Shown: in pieces, positions 53,006-60,884 of the stretch
How positions within the stretch are numbered: the stretch's first letter is position 1
Layout: every line of letters starts with the position of its first letter
Source: Bacillota bacterium
Lineage (GTDB): Bacteria; Bacillota; Clostridia; Acetivibrionales; JANLFN01
Reading direction: 5' to 3'
Assembly (NCBI GenBank): GCA_023421675.1
Contig: JAEZTC010000016.1
Span: forward strand, 1-64,000
DNA length: 64,000 nt
Translations under genes and position numbers: made by a program
The notes under the pieces: generated by a model
Databases searched by the model: none
Told to the model about the DNA's origin: nothing
What the model saw: only the letters and a program-made list of their open reading frames with translations

Positions 53006-53518
53006 ATTAGTAAAAATGAATTAATGATTAATGAGGAAATCAGAGATAAGGAAGTCCGACTGATTGATGCTGATGGATCAATGCTGGGAATCATGGCGGC
53101 AAAAGATGCTCAAAAGCTGGCAGCTACCAAGAATATGGATCTTGTTAAAATTTCTCCTCAAGCAGTTCCGCCTGTTTGTAAGATAATGGATTATGGAAAG
53201 TACATGTTTGAACAGGCTAAAAAAGAGAAAGAAGCAAGAAAGAACCAGAAGGTTATCAGTATAAAGGAAGTAAGAATTTCTGCTACCATTGAAGATCATG
53301 ACTTTAATTTTAAAGCGAAGAATGCAATAAAGTTCCTCGAAGATGGAGACAAGGTCAAGGTATCTGTTAGGTTCAGGGGTAGGGAAATGAATTATACCTC
53401 ATTAGGGAACGAAGTACTTAATAAATTTGCGGAAACCGTTAAGGATGTAGGAGTAGTGGAAAAGAAACCAAAGCTTGAAGGCAGGAGTATGATAATGATA
53501 CTCAACCCCAAGCAGTAA
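53006..53518 (+). CDS. infC: Translation initiation factor IF-3, with AUU start codon
   Basis: 170 residues from an ATT codon. GGAGGT (52992-52997) sits exactly eight bases before ATT at 53006, whereas the nearest in-frame ATG is 26 bases from it. The chain then reads ISKNELMINEEIRDKEVRL, as in other IF-3s, with the C-terminal domain KEVRISATIEDHDFNFK. IF-3 prevents premature subunit joining and selects AUG starts, so the AUU start allows autoregulation as known in enterobacteria. Followed by rpmI and rplT. Confidence 0.92.
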   Translation: MSKNELMINEEIRDKEVRLIDADGSMLGIMAAKDAQKLAATKNMDLVKISPQAVPPVCKIMDYGKYMFEQAKKEKEARKNQKVISIKEVRISATIEDHDFNFKAKNAIKFLEDGDKVKVSVRFRGREMNYTSLGNEVLNKFAETVKDVGVVEKKPKLEGRSMIMILNPKQ

Positions 53519-53542
53519 TATAGGATTAAGGAGGAAAATTAC

Positions 53543-53740
53543 ATGCCTAAGGTTAAAACACACAGCTCTTCGAAAAAAAGGTTTAATCTAACTGGAACAG
53601 GTAAGGTAAAAAGAGCTAAAGCTTATAAGAGACATATTTTAACTAAAAAGTCTACTAAAACTAAAAGAAACTTGAGGAAATCAGCAATTGCTTCGGATGC
53701 AAATGCATCAATCATAAAAGCAATGATTCCATACAAGTAG
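53543..53740 (+). CDS. rpmI: 50S ribosomal protein L35
   Basis: 65 residues, highly basic, with MPKVKTHSSSKKRFNLTGTG at the start and HILTKKSTKTKRNLRKS in the middle, typical of bL35. GGAGG precedes the ATG. It lies 24 bases after infC and 16 before rplT, the standard ribosomal operon order. Confidence 0.97.
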   Translation: MPKVKTHSSSKKRFNLTGTGKVKRAKAYKRHILTKKSTKTKRNLRKSAIASDANASIIKAMIPYK

Positions 53741-53756
53741 AAGGAGGATCTTAGAT

Positions 53757-54110
53757 ATGTCCAGAGTAAAAAACGCGATGAGAAATCGTGCAAGACATAA
53801 AAAGGTACTTAAGCTTGCAAAAGGTTATTTTGGAGGCAAGAGCAAACTTTATAGAATAGCAAACCAAGCGGTTATGAAATCATTGGTTTATGCTTACAGA
53901 GATAGAAGAGCAAAGAAAAGGGATTTTAGAAAGCTTTGGATTGCTAGAATTAATGCTGCTACCAGAATAAACGGTATGTCTTACAGCAGATTTATGAACG
54001 GTCTTAAGAAAGCTGGCATTTCTCTTAACAGAAAAGTACTCGCTGATATGGCTGTAAACGATGCACAAGGTTTTGCCCAGCTTGTTGAAAAAGTTAAAGT
54101 TGCACAATAA
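53757..54110 (+). CDS. rplT: 50S ribosomal protein L20
   Basis: 117 residues. MSRVKNAMRNRARHKKVLKLAKGY at the start (quoted parts MSRVKNAM and RHKKVLKLAKGYFGGKS) and the helical RKLWIARINAATR region are classic bL20. It organises 23S rRNA and, in Firmicutes and proteobacteria, can bind its own leader. GGAGG precedes the ATG; a terminator follows. Confidence 0.97.
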   Translation: MSRVKNAMRNRARHKKVLKLAKGYFGGKSKLYRIANQAVMKSLVYAYRDRRAKKRDFRKLWIARINAATRINGMSYSRFMNGLKKAGISLNRKVLADMAVNDAQGFAQLVEKVKVAQ

Positions 54111-54123
54111 TTATATTTAAGAG

Positions 54124-54150
54124 TAAAGGGCTGAATAAGGCCCTTTATTT
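54124..54150 (+). terminator. Intrinsic terminator after rplT
   Basis: TAAAGGGC / GCCCTTTA stem with an 8-base loop, then TTTTAT. Confidence 0.85.
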
Positions 54151-54184
54151 TATGTTTAAAGTCTGTATTAAAAGAGTGGGTTAT

Positions 54185-54988
54185 ATGAATAATATTACAA
54201 GTATAAATAATCCTATCATTAAGGAAATTAAATCGCTTAAGCTAAAGAAAAACAGGGAAGAGCTGGGCTTGTTCTTTATTGAAGGTTTAAGATTTGTCAG
54301 TGAAGCCTTAATGGAGTCATGGCATGTAAAGTATGTACTAATGTCTGATTCATTTGCTTCAAATGAAAATAATAGTCAATTGATTTCTATTATTATTGAT
54401 AAAAATATAAAATCATTTGTAGTAACCGATAAGCTGTTCAGTGAGTTGTCTGAGACTTCATCTCCGCAGGGTATCCTTGCTGTAATGTTATCGCAGAAGT
54501 TTGAAGTTAATGATTTGATAAAAAACAATTCATTTATAGTAATTCTTGATTCTGTACAGGACCCGGGTAATCTTGGTACTATAATAAGAACTGCGGATGC
54601 AGCTGGTGCAGCTGGAATAATAATGTCAAAGGGCTGTGTTGATCTTTTCAATCCCAAGGTATTACGTTCCACAATGGGATCTATATTCCACCTGCCTATA
54701 GCTGTCGATTGTGATTTGGTAAAATCAATTCAAATGCTTAAGGAACATGGAATTAAAACATTTGCAGCTCATCTGTCAGGAGAAATAAGCTATTTTGCTT
54801 GTAACTTGAGGGATAACTGTGCAATTATAGTAGGAAATGAGGCCAACGGAATTAGTGATGATGTAGCGGGCACCGCTGATTTTCTTGTCAAAATACCGAT
54901 GCCGGGAAAGGCAGAATCTCTAAATGCTTCTGTTGCAGCAGGGCTACTTATTTATGAAGCTTTACGGCAAAGGTTAATAAGTTGTTGA
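54185..54988 (+). CDS. TrmH/SpoU-family RNA 2'-O-methyltransferase
   Basis: 267 residues. N-terminal substrate-binding domain (TSINNPIIKEIKSLKLKKNR, GLFFIEGLRFV) and a SPOUT domain with motif 1 (VQDPGNLGTIIRTADAAGA), motif 2 (IIVGNEANGIS) and motif 3 (IPMPGKAESLNASVAAGLL). It methylates a ribose in rRNA or tRNA and often accompanies rplT/pheS. The ATG at 54185 is chosen since family members start near MNNITS; a longer frame begins 33 bases earlier inside the terminator. The ribosome site is weak (GAGTGGG). Confidence 0.92.
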   Translation: MNNITSINNPIIKEIKSLKLKKNREELGLFFIEGLRFVSEALMESWHVKYVLMSDSFASNENNSQLISIIIDKNIKSFVVTDKLFSELSETSSPQGILAVMLSQKFEVNDLIKNNSFIVILDSVQDPGNLGTIIRTADAAGAAGIIMSKGCVDLFNPKVLRSTMGSIFHLPIAVDCDLVKSIQMLKEHGIKTFAAHLSGEISYFACNLRDNCAIIVGNEANGISDDVAGTADFLVKIPMPGKAESLNASVAAGLLIYEALRQRLISC

Positions 54989-54995
54989 AATATAG

Positions 54996-55025
54996 AAAAA
55001 CCCCGAAGTAGTATATACTCCGGGG
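54996..55025 (-). terminator. Terminator of the beta-glucosidase gene
   Basis: CCCCGAAGTA / TACTCCGGGG with a 5-base loop. Read on the minus strand it is followed by TTTTTC (five A before 55001 on plus), so it ends the minus-strand gene. Confidence 0.8.
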
Positions 55026-55065
55026 ATAATAGAGGATGTTACAGAGGATGTTAGTTTGGTATTAG

Positions 55066-56415
55066 TTAATATATTTCAAAGCCTTTGTTTTTAATTACAT
55101 TGCTGTACCATTTGCCACTCTTTTTTACTGTTCTTTTTTGAGTATTAAAGTCGACATGAACAATACCAAATCTTTGCGAGTATCCGGCTGCCCATTCGAA
55201 ATTATCCAGCAGTGACCATACAAAATAGCCTGCGAGATTTACTCCGTCTTCAATTGCCTTATGTGCTTGAGCAAGGTAATTATACAAATAATCAAGTCTT
55301 AAATCATCATCTATTTCACCATGACGGTTGACTATATCGTTAAAGGATGCTCCGTTTTCTGTTACAAAGATTTTAACCTTGTTATACTCCTTATCAAGTC
55401 TTGTCAGGAGGTCATAAAAACCCTTCGGATAAACTTCCCAGTCAATATTAGTACATGCATCAATTGTTTTCACTCTCGTTCTCTCAATCGGCCAATCCTG
55501 AGGATCGTTTTTTACAAAGTCAGGTGTATAGTGGTTTACACCTAGAAAATCAACTGGCTGACCTATAATTTCCATATCACCGTCCATTATTTGAGGAAGG
55601 TCTGTTTTGGAAGAATACCATTCTAGCATATCTTCCGGATATTTACCCTTGAGTACCGGATCAAGGAACCACCTGTTCAGGAATCCATCAGCCCTTTTTG
55701 CTGCTGCCATATCTTCTGGTGTTTGCGTTAAAGGATATATGGGATTGAGGTTAATCGTAATTCCTATATCACCTTTATAGCCCATTGATCTGTATAGCTT
55801 GACTACTTTACCGTGTGACAGCAATAAATTATGCGAAACTCTCAGTGCAAGCGGAAAGTCCTGTATTCCCGGAGCATGGAATCCGTCGTTATTTCCGACA
55901 AACGCTATGCAATAAGGCTCGTTATGTGTAATCCACATGGGAACTACATCTCCAAGTTCTTTAAAAACATATTCAGAATATTGCTGAAAATAATCGGTTA
56001 TATCCCTGTTAGCCCAGCCACCCTGGTATTGAAGCTCCTGGGGAAGATCCCAATGATAAAGTGTAACAGCTGGTTTGATTCCGTTTTCAAGCAATTCATT
56101 AGTCAGTCTTTTATAAAAGTCAATACCTTTAGGATTTGGTTTTCCTTTTCCTTCAGGGAAAATACGGGACCAGGATATTGAATATCTATAAAATTGAAGG
56201 CCAAGTTCTTTCATTATCTTAACATCTTCTTTATATCTGTGATAATGGTCACATGCAACATCACCATTATTATTGTTCAAAACTTTACCCGGAATATGAG
56301 AAAAAACATCCCATATGGATTTACCTTTGCCATCCTCGTTAAAAGCACCTTCAATCTGGTATGCTGCAGTTGCGGCTCCCCATATGAAATTGTCTGGAAA
56401 TTTAATATTTTTCAT
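55066..56415 (-). CDS. bglA: GH1 beta-glucosidase
   Basis: 449 residues. GH1 barrel: substrate site NFIWGAATAAYQIEGAF, acid/base Glu in THNEPYC, and nucleophile Glu in FVTENGAS. No signal peptide, so it splits imported cellobiose or xylo- and gluco-oligosaccharides in the cytosol. There is no phosphate-binding motif of 6-phospho enzymes, which supports an unphosphorylated substrate. Divergent from an AraC-type regulator 134 bases away, the probable local activator. Confidence 0.95.
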   Translation of the reverse strand: MKNIKFPDNFIWGAATAAYQIEGAFNEDGKGKSIWDVFSHIPGKVLNNNNGDVACDHYHRYKEDVKIMKELGLQFYRYSISWSRIFPEGKGKPNPKGIDFYKRLTNELLENGIKPAVTLYHWDLPQELQYQGGWANRDITDYFQQYSEYVFKELGDVVPMWITHNEPYCIAFVGNNDGFHAPGIQDFPLALRVSHNLLLSHGKVVKLYRSMGYKGDIGITINLNPIYPLTQTPEDMAAAKRADGFLNRWFLDPVLKGKYPEDMLEWYSSKTDLPQIMDGDMEIIGQPVDFLGVNHYTPDFVKNDPQDWPIERTRVKTIDACTNIDWEVYPKGFYDLLTRLDKEYNKVKIFVTENGASFNDIVNRHGEIDDDLRLDYLYNYLAQAHKAIEDGVNLAGYFVWSLLDNFEWAAGYSQRFGIVHVDFNTQKRTVKKSGKWYSNVIKNKGFEIY

Positions 56416-56549
56416 TAAGTTCCCCTGTAAAATATTTTATTTATTATCTTTTCTTAATATAATTTTATTCTTTTAGAATAACAAAATCCATGCAAAATAT
56501 TATTTATTCTTTCAAAATCTTATGATAAAATCATGTTTGGGAGGGTAAT

Positions 56550-57458
56550 ATGGATACGAAAAATATAATTAAAGCTAAAAATTTAGTTAAATGTGACATT
56601 TCTACTGATAAAATATCTCCCAAAGTTTTGAAAAGTTATTTATTTACTCAGTATGAAAATTTCCCGGAGGGTTACAAGCTTCGTGAAAGATATGTATATG
56701 ACTATGAGCTTGAATTCTTTACTTACAGTAAAGGATATATGACAATTGACAATGAAAAATATCCTGTTAAAAAGGGTGATATAGTATTTAGAAGACCAGG
56801 ACAGCACACGCAGGGAGTTATGCCATATAATTGTTATTTTATTTGCTTTGATCTTTTGGGAAGTACAGACAAAAACCCTGAGACTTATGATATATATAAA
56901 CCTAATACCTTTCAAAACTTTTACCTTAATAAAATAATTGACAATATTCCCACCATTTTTTCTCCCGCATCCTACGAAAAGTATCATGAGCTATTTGAAT
57001 CTATACTAAAGGAGTTTATCAATCCGCGTGACTGTTCTGAAATGGTTCTTAAATCAGGTGTGATAAAGATACTGTATGAATTGTATAATGACAGCAGGAA
57101 TCCGTTTATTAGCGGTCAGCAGTATTCATACTACTACCCGGCTATAAAAAAGGTTATTGATTATATAAAGGACAATATTGGAACCAAGCTTGATTTAACC
57201 GTTTTTGCAGATATTTCAGGATACAGCCCGAATTACTTTCACAGAATTTTCACAAAGGCCATTGGAATTACACCCAACGAATATGTTATAAGAATTAGAC
57301 TGGATAAGGCAAGAGAATTTCTTGCAAAAACAAATACCCCGATAACTGAAGTTGCTTTTAAGTGTGGTTTTGAAAATACACCATACTTTAGTTATGTTTT
57401 TAAAAAGAATCTGAATATTTCACCAGGGGAGTTCAGAAAAAGGCATAGTTATATATAA
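56550..57458 (+). CDS. AraC-family regulator of sugar utilisation
   Basis: 302 residues. N-terminal cupin arm (about 35-110; KYPVKKGDIVFRRPGQHTQG) and two C-terminal HTHs (about 205-300), the second with TPITEVAFKCGFENTPYFSYVF. GGGAGG precedes the ATG. It is divergent from bglA, so it most likely senses a glucoside or disaccharide and controls that gene. It is not followed by other sugar genes. Confidence 0.92.
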   Translation: MDTKNIIKAKNLVKCDISTDKISPKVLKSYLFTQYENFPEGYKLRERYVYDYELEFFTYSKGYMTIDNEKYPVKKGDIVFRRPGQHTQGVMPYNCYFICFDLLGSTDKNPETYDIYKPNTFQNFYLNKIIDNIPTIFSPASYEKYHELFESILKEFINPRDCSEMVLKSGVIKILYELYNDSRNPFISGQQYSYYYPAIKKVIDYIKDNIGTKLDLTVFADISGYSPNYFHRIFTKAIGITPNEYVIRIRLDKAREFLAKTNTPITEVAFKCGFENTPYFSYVFKKNLNISPGEFRKRHSYI

Positions 57459-57485
57459 GAATTTCATTAGTTTTTACTTCCATCA

Positions 57486-57514
57486 TTGACATAGCATGAT
57501 ACCAAATGTAAAAT
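57486..57514 (+). promoter_or_regulatory. Promoter of the riboswitch-controlled exchanger gene
   Basis: TTGACA (57486-57491), 17-base spacer, TAAAAT (57509-57514). The start would fall near 57521, right at the aptamer. Confidence 0.75.
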
Positions 57515-57521
57515 ATATATG

Positions 57522-57610
57522 TTAAAAGGGAGTAGTTACTTTGCAAAAGTCAACATCCTGACTGAAATATCAGTCTGGCTTTGCAGCCCTATGGGCAACG
57601 AGACTTTTAA
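57522..57610 (+). ncRNA. yybP-ykoY (Mn2+) riboswitch aptamer
   Basis: Conserved blocks in order: AAAAGGGAGTAG, GTCAACATCCTGAC, GTCTGGCT, and GCAACGAGACTTTT. P1 pairs TTAAAAG (57522-57528) with CTTTTAA (57604-57610). The 3' strand of P1 is also the 5' strand of the terminator at 57603-57647, so ligand binding should block termination. The family senses Mn2+ and usually turns genes on. Confidence 0.9.
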
Positions 57611-57647
57611 TATAATTCCGTGATGGAGTTGTATTAAAAGTTTTTTT
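57603..57647 (+). terminator. Expression-platform terminator of the yybP-ykoY riboswitch
   Basis: 17-18 bp stem with a few G-U pairs (57603-57620 with 57624-57641), short loop, then seven T. Its 5' strand overlaps P1 of the aptamer. Confidence 0.88.
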
Positions 57648-57666
57648 ATAATGCTTAGGAAATTAT
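57645..57666 (+). repeat. 22-base sequence also found at 5427-5448
   Basis: Second copy of the TATAATGCTTAGGAAA-containing 22-mer; here it begins in the T-run of the riboswitch terminator. Confidence 0.7.
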
Positions 57667-57846
57667 AGTTCTACCTTGATTTATTAATTTTCGTTAAAAG
57701 CATTTCAACAAAGTCTTCATTATAAACTGTTTCGAAGACTTTGTTCTTGTTTAACCATTATATCCTTTGTTAGTATTAGAAAAAATTAGAAGAATATATT
57801 AATATGAGGTCATTTAAACTTATATAACCTTAAGAAAGAGGTCGTT

Positions 57847-58848
57847 ATGTGGATTGATGTTTTAATGCTGATTTTAAGTCTTGCTATTATATTATTAAGC
57901 TGTGAGCTTTTTACAAATGGGATCGAATGGTTGGGGAAAAAGCTTAAGGTAGGCGATGGAGTTGTCGGAAGCATTTTCTCAGCAGTAGGTACTTGCCTGC
58001 CTGAGACAACAATTCCTATAATAGCGATTTTATTTTCAAATAGTGGTTCATCGGATATTGGTATAGGTGCAATTGCGGGTGCACCGTTTATGCTAAGTAC
58101 ACTGGCATTCTTTGTTACAGGAGTTGCAGTTCTTGGTTTCTGGAAAAGAAGAAAAACAGGTCTTAACATGACTGTTAACAATAAGGTACTTAGCAGGGAT
58201 ATAGGTTTCTTCATAATTGTATATACAGTTGGAATTGGAGTTTCTTTTGTACGAATAGATTTTATAAGGTATTTGTCAGCGGTATTTTTACTTGCTTGTT
58301 ATATATATTATGTGTTCAGAACTGTAAAGGATGATAATGAAAGCCACGTAGAACTTGAAAGTTTATATCTTGTTAAGCTTCTTAAAGCACGACCCAGTAT
58401 GGGATTTATACTTTTTCAGGTTATACTTGCTTTAACCGGAATTATCCTTGGAGCAGAGATGTTTGTAGAAAATATAGAAAATGTTTCAACAATTTTTGGC
58501 CTTTCACCGCTTGTTCTTTCGCTTATTATTACTCCTATTGCCACAGAATTGCCTGAAAAATTCAACAGTGTTATTTGGATAAGTAAGAAGAAGGATACAC
58601 TTGCACTTGGTAATATATCAGGAGCAATGGTTTTTCAGAGCTGTATTCCGGTTTCAATCGGATTGTTGGGGACATCATGGGTCCTGGATACTAAGGTTAT
58701 TGTAAGTGCAATACTTGCACTGCTTTCTTCTTTGACCACATATCTCTGGATAAAAGTTAAAGGCAAATTGAACCCCGTTCCGCTTCTTATAGGCGGTATA
58801 TTCTATACTATTTTCTTGGTATTTATTTTTTCCCAAGGTTTTAAATAA
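57847..58848 (+). CDS. CaCA-superfamily cation exchanger, probable Mn2+/Ca2+ exporter
   Basis: 333 residues with 10-11 spans in two inverted halves. Alpha-repeat 1 reads SAVGTCLPETTIPIIAI and alpha-repeat 2 TPIATELPEKFNSVIW, the signature acidic/polar sites of Na+/Ca2+ exchangers. A cytosolic loop (about 155-170) separates the halves. The leader is a Mn2+ riboswitch, so the ion is likely Mn2+ and the role detoxification; Ca2+ cannot be ruled out. The ATG follows AAAGAGG. Confidence 0.9.
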   Translation: MWIDVLMLILSLAIILLSCELFTNGIEWLGKKLKVGDGVVGSIFSAVGTCLPETTIPIIAILFSNSGSSDIGIGAIAGAPFMLSTLAFFVTGVAVLGFWKRRKTGLNMTVNNKVLSRDIGFFIIVYTVGIGVSFVRIDFIRYLSAVFLLACYIYYVFRTVKDDNESHVELESLYLVKLLKARPSMGFILFQVILALTGIILGAEMFVENIENVSTIFGLSPLVLSLIITPIATELPEKFNSVIWISKKKDTLALGNISGAMVFQSCIPVSIGLLGTSWVLDTKVIVSAILALLSSLTTYLWIKVKGKLNPVPLLIGGIFYTIFLVFIFSQGFK

Positions 58849-58908
58849 GCAATAAAGGTAATTTTTTGACATACGTAGTATAATATTATCAAATTATGTT
58901 ATTTAATG

Positions 58909-58953
58909 TTTTACAATCCTACTTTTTTATTGTAAAATGTTACTAGTAGGATT
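58909..58953 (+). promoter_or_regulatory. Overlapping inverted repeats upstream of the AgrC-like gene
   Basis: TTTTACAAT (58909-58917) pairs with ATTGTAAAA (58929-58937), and AATCCTAC (58915-58922) pairs with GTAGGATT (58946-58953). The two share three bases and cannot form together. They lie 20-65 bases before the start codon. This could be an operator or a two-state leader. Confidence 0.45.
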
Positions 58954-58973
58954 GACTAACAGGAGTTGGTATA

Positions 58974-59831
58974 ATGTCTCTTATTAAATTACTGGTTGTT
59001 TGGACACCTGAAGTCGCATTAAATATAGTAATTATTCTTCTTGTAGTTGGACTAAAAGATCAACTTAAGTTTAAAAATATTGGAAATCTGATAAAATTTT
59101 TATCTTCAGTGGCATGTTTGGATGCAGCATCTATTGTTCTTGATAGATTTGTGAGTTTTAATGTTATAGTTAATATAATTTATCATGCTGTTATTTATTT
59201 TGCTGTAATCGTATTAATATATAAAGTTAATTTCCGTAAAGCTTTTATAGGCATAATTTTAATGTATTTCACATTTTTGACTCTTGAAAATACCTATTAT
59301 CCTTTTTTAGTTTCGTATGTAAGTGGCGGTATAGAGCAATACAACAACAATATAACCCAATATATTTTGTTTTCCTGTATAACGCGGTTGGCACAGATGG
59401 GCCTTATTGTGTTCTTATGGAAAAATCAATATGTATTTCTTGTAACTACATTAAGTAAAAAGATTAATAATATTTTTAACATTTTTATATTTGTCTTAAT
59501 GGTATGCGAAACTTGCATTTCATATTTATATGCTATTTATTTTGGTCAAATGTCGTTGCAACACCAAATAATATATGGATCGGTTCTTGTTACAATGGTA
59601 GTTCTACACTATGCTCTTATTTATAAAGTTATATATTCCTCAATAAAAGGGATTATCGTCCAGGGATATAAGCAATATCAAATGCTTGAACAAGGTGCTG
59701 AAGAAGCATTTAAAAGTGTATATTCCCTGCTTGATAATAATGAAGTGGAAGCTGCTAAGAATTATATTTCACTTCTTGTCAGGGGTGAAGAAAAAATAAA
59801 TTCTTTTGGAGGCGATAAGAATGAAGAGTAA
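58974..59831 (+). CDS. AgrC-like membrane protein without kinase domain
   Basis: 285 residues. Six or seven spans (about 1-225) resemble the peptide-sensing half of AgrC receptors. The tail, YKQYQMLEQGAEEAFKSVYS and LLDNNEVEAAKNYISLL (about 235-275), looks like the SpoOB-type dimerisation helices of such kinases (usual pattern His-Asp/Glu...Asn-His...Leu-Leu...Tyr), but the phospho-accepting His is absent and the ATPase domain is missing. It then overlaps by 11 bases the gene of an AgrD-like peptide. It is not AgrB, lacking that family's catalytic His and Cys motifs. Possible roles: decoy receptor, immunity or transport of the peptide. AGGAG precedes the ATG. Confidence 0.7.
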   Translation: MSLIKLLVVWTPEVALNIVIILLVVGLKDQLKFKNIGNLIKFLSSVACLDAASIVLDRFVSFNVIVNIIYHAVIYFAVIVLIYKVNFRKAFIGIILMYFTFLTLENTYYPFLVSYVSGGIEQYNNNITQYILFSCITRLAQMGLIVFLWKNQYVFLVTTLSKKINNIFNIFIFVLMVCETCISYLYAIYFGQMSLQHQIIYGSVLVTMVVLHYALIYKVIYSSIKGIIVQGYKQYQMLEQGAEEAFKSVYSLLDNNEVEAAKNYISLLVRGEEKINSFGGDKNEE

Positions 59832-59943
59832 AATTTTAAAGGTAGTATCAACTGCTGTTAGCCGTGTGGCTAGCACTGCTTCTTCGGCTGCATGTTCTGG
59901 GTGGGCTTATCAAGTAAAAACTCCAAAAAGCCTGCAAAAATAG
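59821..59943 (+). CDS. AgrD-like cyclic lactone autoinducer peptide precursor
   Basis: 40 residues. The ATG is eight bases after GGAGG and inside the last codons of the AgrC-like gene. N-terminal amphipathic helix MKSKILKVVSTAVSRVAS, then a small-residue run, Cys25 in AACSGWAYQ and a C-terminal recognition end KTPKSLQK, the plan of the clostridial cyclic lactone autoinducer family. The mature ring would start at Cys25. There is no agrB, agrC kinase or agrA within the window, so processing must be done elsewhere. Confidence 0.82.
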   Translation: MKSKILKVVSTAVSRVASTASSAACSGWAYQVKTPKSLQK

Positions 59944-59956
59944 TCTATATAATTAG

Positions 59957-59983
59957 AAAAGCGTTCCATAGGAACGCTTTTTT
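59957..59983. terminator. Bidirectional terminator after the autoinducer gene
   Basis: 11-bp perfect stem AAAAGCGTTCC / GGAACGCTTTT, loop ATA-, then T-run; convergent with an XRE gene. Confidence 0.9.
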
Positions 59984-59989
59984 ATGTTA

Positions 59990-60376
59990 TTATTTCTTTG
60001 TTGATACTAAATTATCGATATACTCATCAATATATTTTGGATCTATTTTATGATTAGCTAATTTGACCGCAATTTTTAGATATTTTACAAAATTAACATC
60101 ACAAAGATACGGGTTATATTCGTTTATATCAAAAGGATAAATAGTTGAATCCAATGAAGATGATACAACCTTATCGGTAAGACCCAGAATATAGTCGGTG
60201 GAGACGCCAAAATGACTGGCAAGCCTGGTAACTACTTCAAGACCAGGTTCTCTTTCACCCTTTTCATATTTAGATATTGTTTCCCTGCTCTTGCCTAATA
60301 AAACACCAAGGTATTCCTGGGATTGATCTGTTTTATACCGCAGGTCTCTAATACGCTTACTGAAAGCACCAGACAT
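59990..60376 (-). CDS. XRE-family transcriptional regulator
   Basis: 128 residues. N-terminal HTH (about 5-60) with SQEYLGVLLGKSRETISKYEKGEREPG, and a variable C-terminus ending in a helical IDPKYIDEYIDNLV. The ATG at 60376, after AGAGGTG, is preferred; an upstream GTG in frame lacks a ribosome site. It converges with the autoinducer operon through a shared terminator, so regulation of that operon is possible but not shown. Confidence 0.88.
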   Translation of the reverse strand: MSGAFSKRIRDLRYKTDQSQEYLGVLLGKSRETISKYEKGEREPGLEVVTRLASHFGVSTDYILGLTDKVVSSSLDSTIYPFDINEYNPYLCDVNFVKYLKIAVKLANHKIDPKYIDEYIDNLVSTKK

Positions 60377-60491
60377 TAAACTAGTCACCTCTTAAACACA
60401 TTATAGCTTAAGATGGTAATTAAATGCAATATTCAATACCTAAAATGTTTATTTTATAGGGTTTAGATACAGGTATACATTATATCCAATA

Positions 60492-60881
60492 TCAAAGAAT
60501 ATTACTGATATTAAACTTTTCCTTTTCAGGAATATGTTTTACATAAAGCTTTAGAAGAGAAGCTTCCCCCAGTGTAAGCGCCTTATCACGGGATTTAATA
60601 TATTTCTCCAGCTTGGATAATGTAGCATCTATATTATCCATTTCGGCGTGATCTAATAAAGCTGCCCAAAGATCTTGTGTTTTTGACCAAAGCGTTTGTA
60701 TATTTAAAAGGCTTTGCTCAGCCTCTGACCAATTCCCGCCTGAAACAGTTTTCTCAATATTTTCAATATGCGTATCAAGACGGTCTGCAGAAGAAGAGAA
60801 AGAACTGTTGGCCACTATTCCTGCACCTATAATTATTGCTGCAAGTACCACAACAACTGTTAAGACTTTAAACGTGTGCAC
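60492..60881 (-). CDS. DUF4363-family membrane-anchored protein
   Basis: 129 residues. N-terminal membrane anchor (about 6-25; VLTVVVVLAAIIIGAGIV), then a helical bundle with NWSEAEQSLLNIQTLW and LSKLEKYIKSRDKALTLGEA, typical of DUF4363. It starts 3 bases after the stop of a DUF421 gene, a pairing often seen in clostridia and probably a functional unit in the sporulating cell envelope. Function unknown. Confidence 0.85.
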   Translation of the reverse strand: MHTFKVLTVVVVLAAIIIGAGIVANSSFSSSADRLDTHIENIEKTVSGGNWSEAEQSLLNIQTLWSKTQDLWAALLDHAEMDNIDATLSKLEKYIKSRDKALTLGEASLLKLYVKHIPEKEKFNISNIL

Positions 60882-60884
60882 TGG

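Noticed and set aside
58974..59831. AgrB-type peptidase call for the membrane protein before the AgrD-like gene
   Set aside because: No AgrB catalytic His/Cys motifs are visible; the span plan and the SpoOB-like tail point to an AgrC-like protein.
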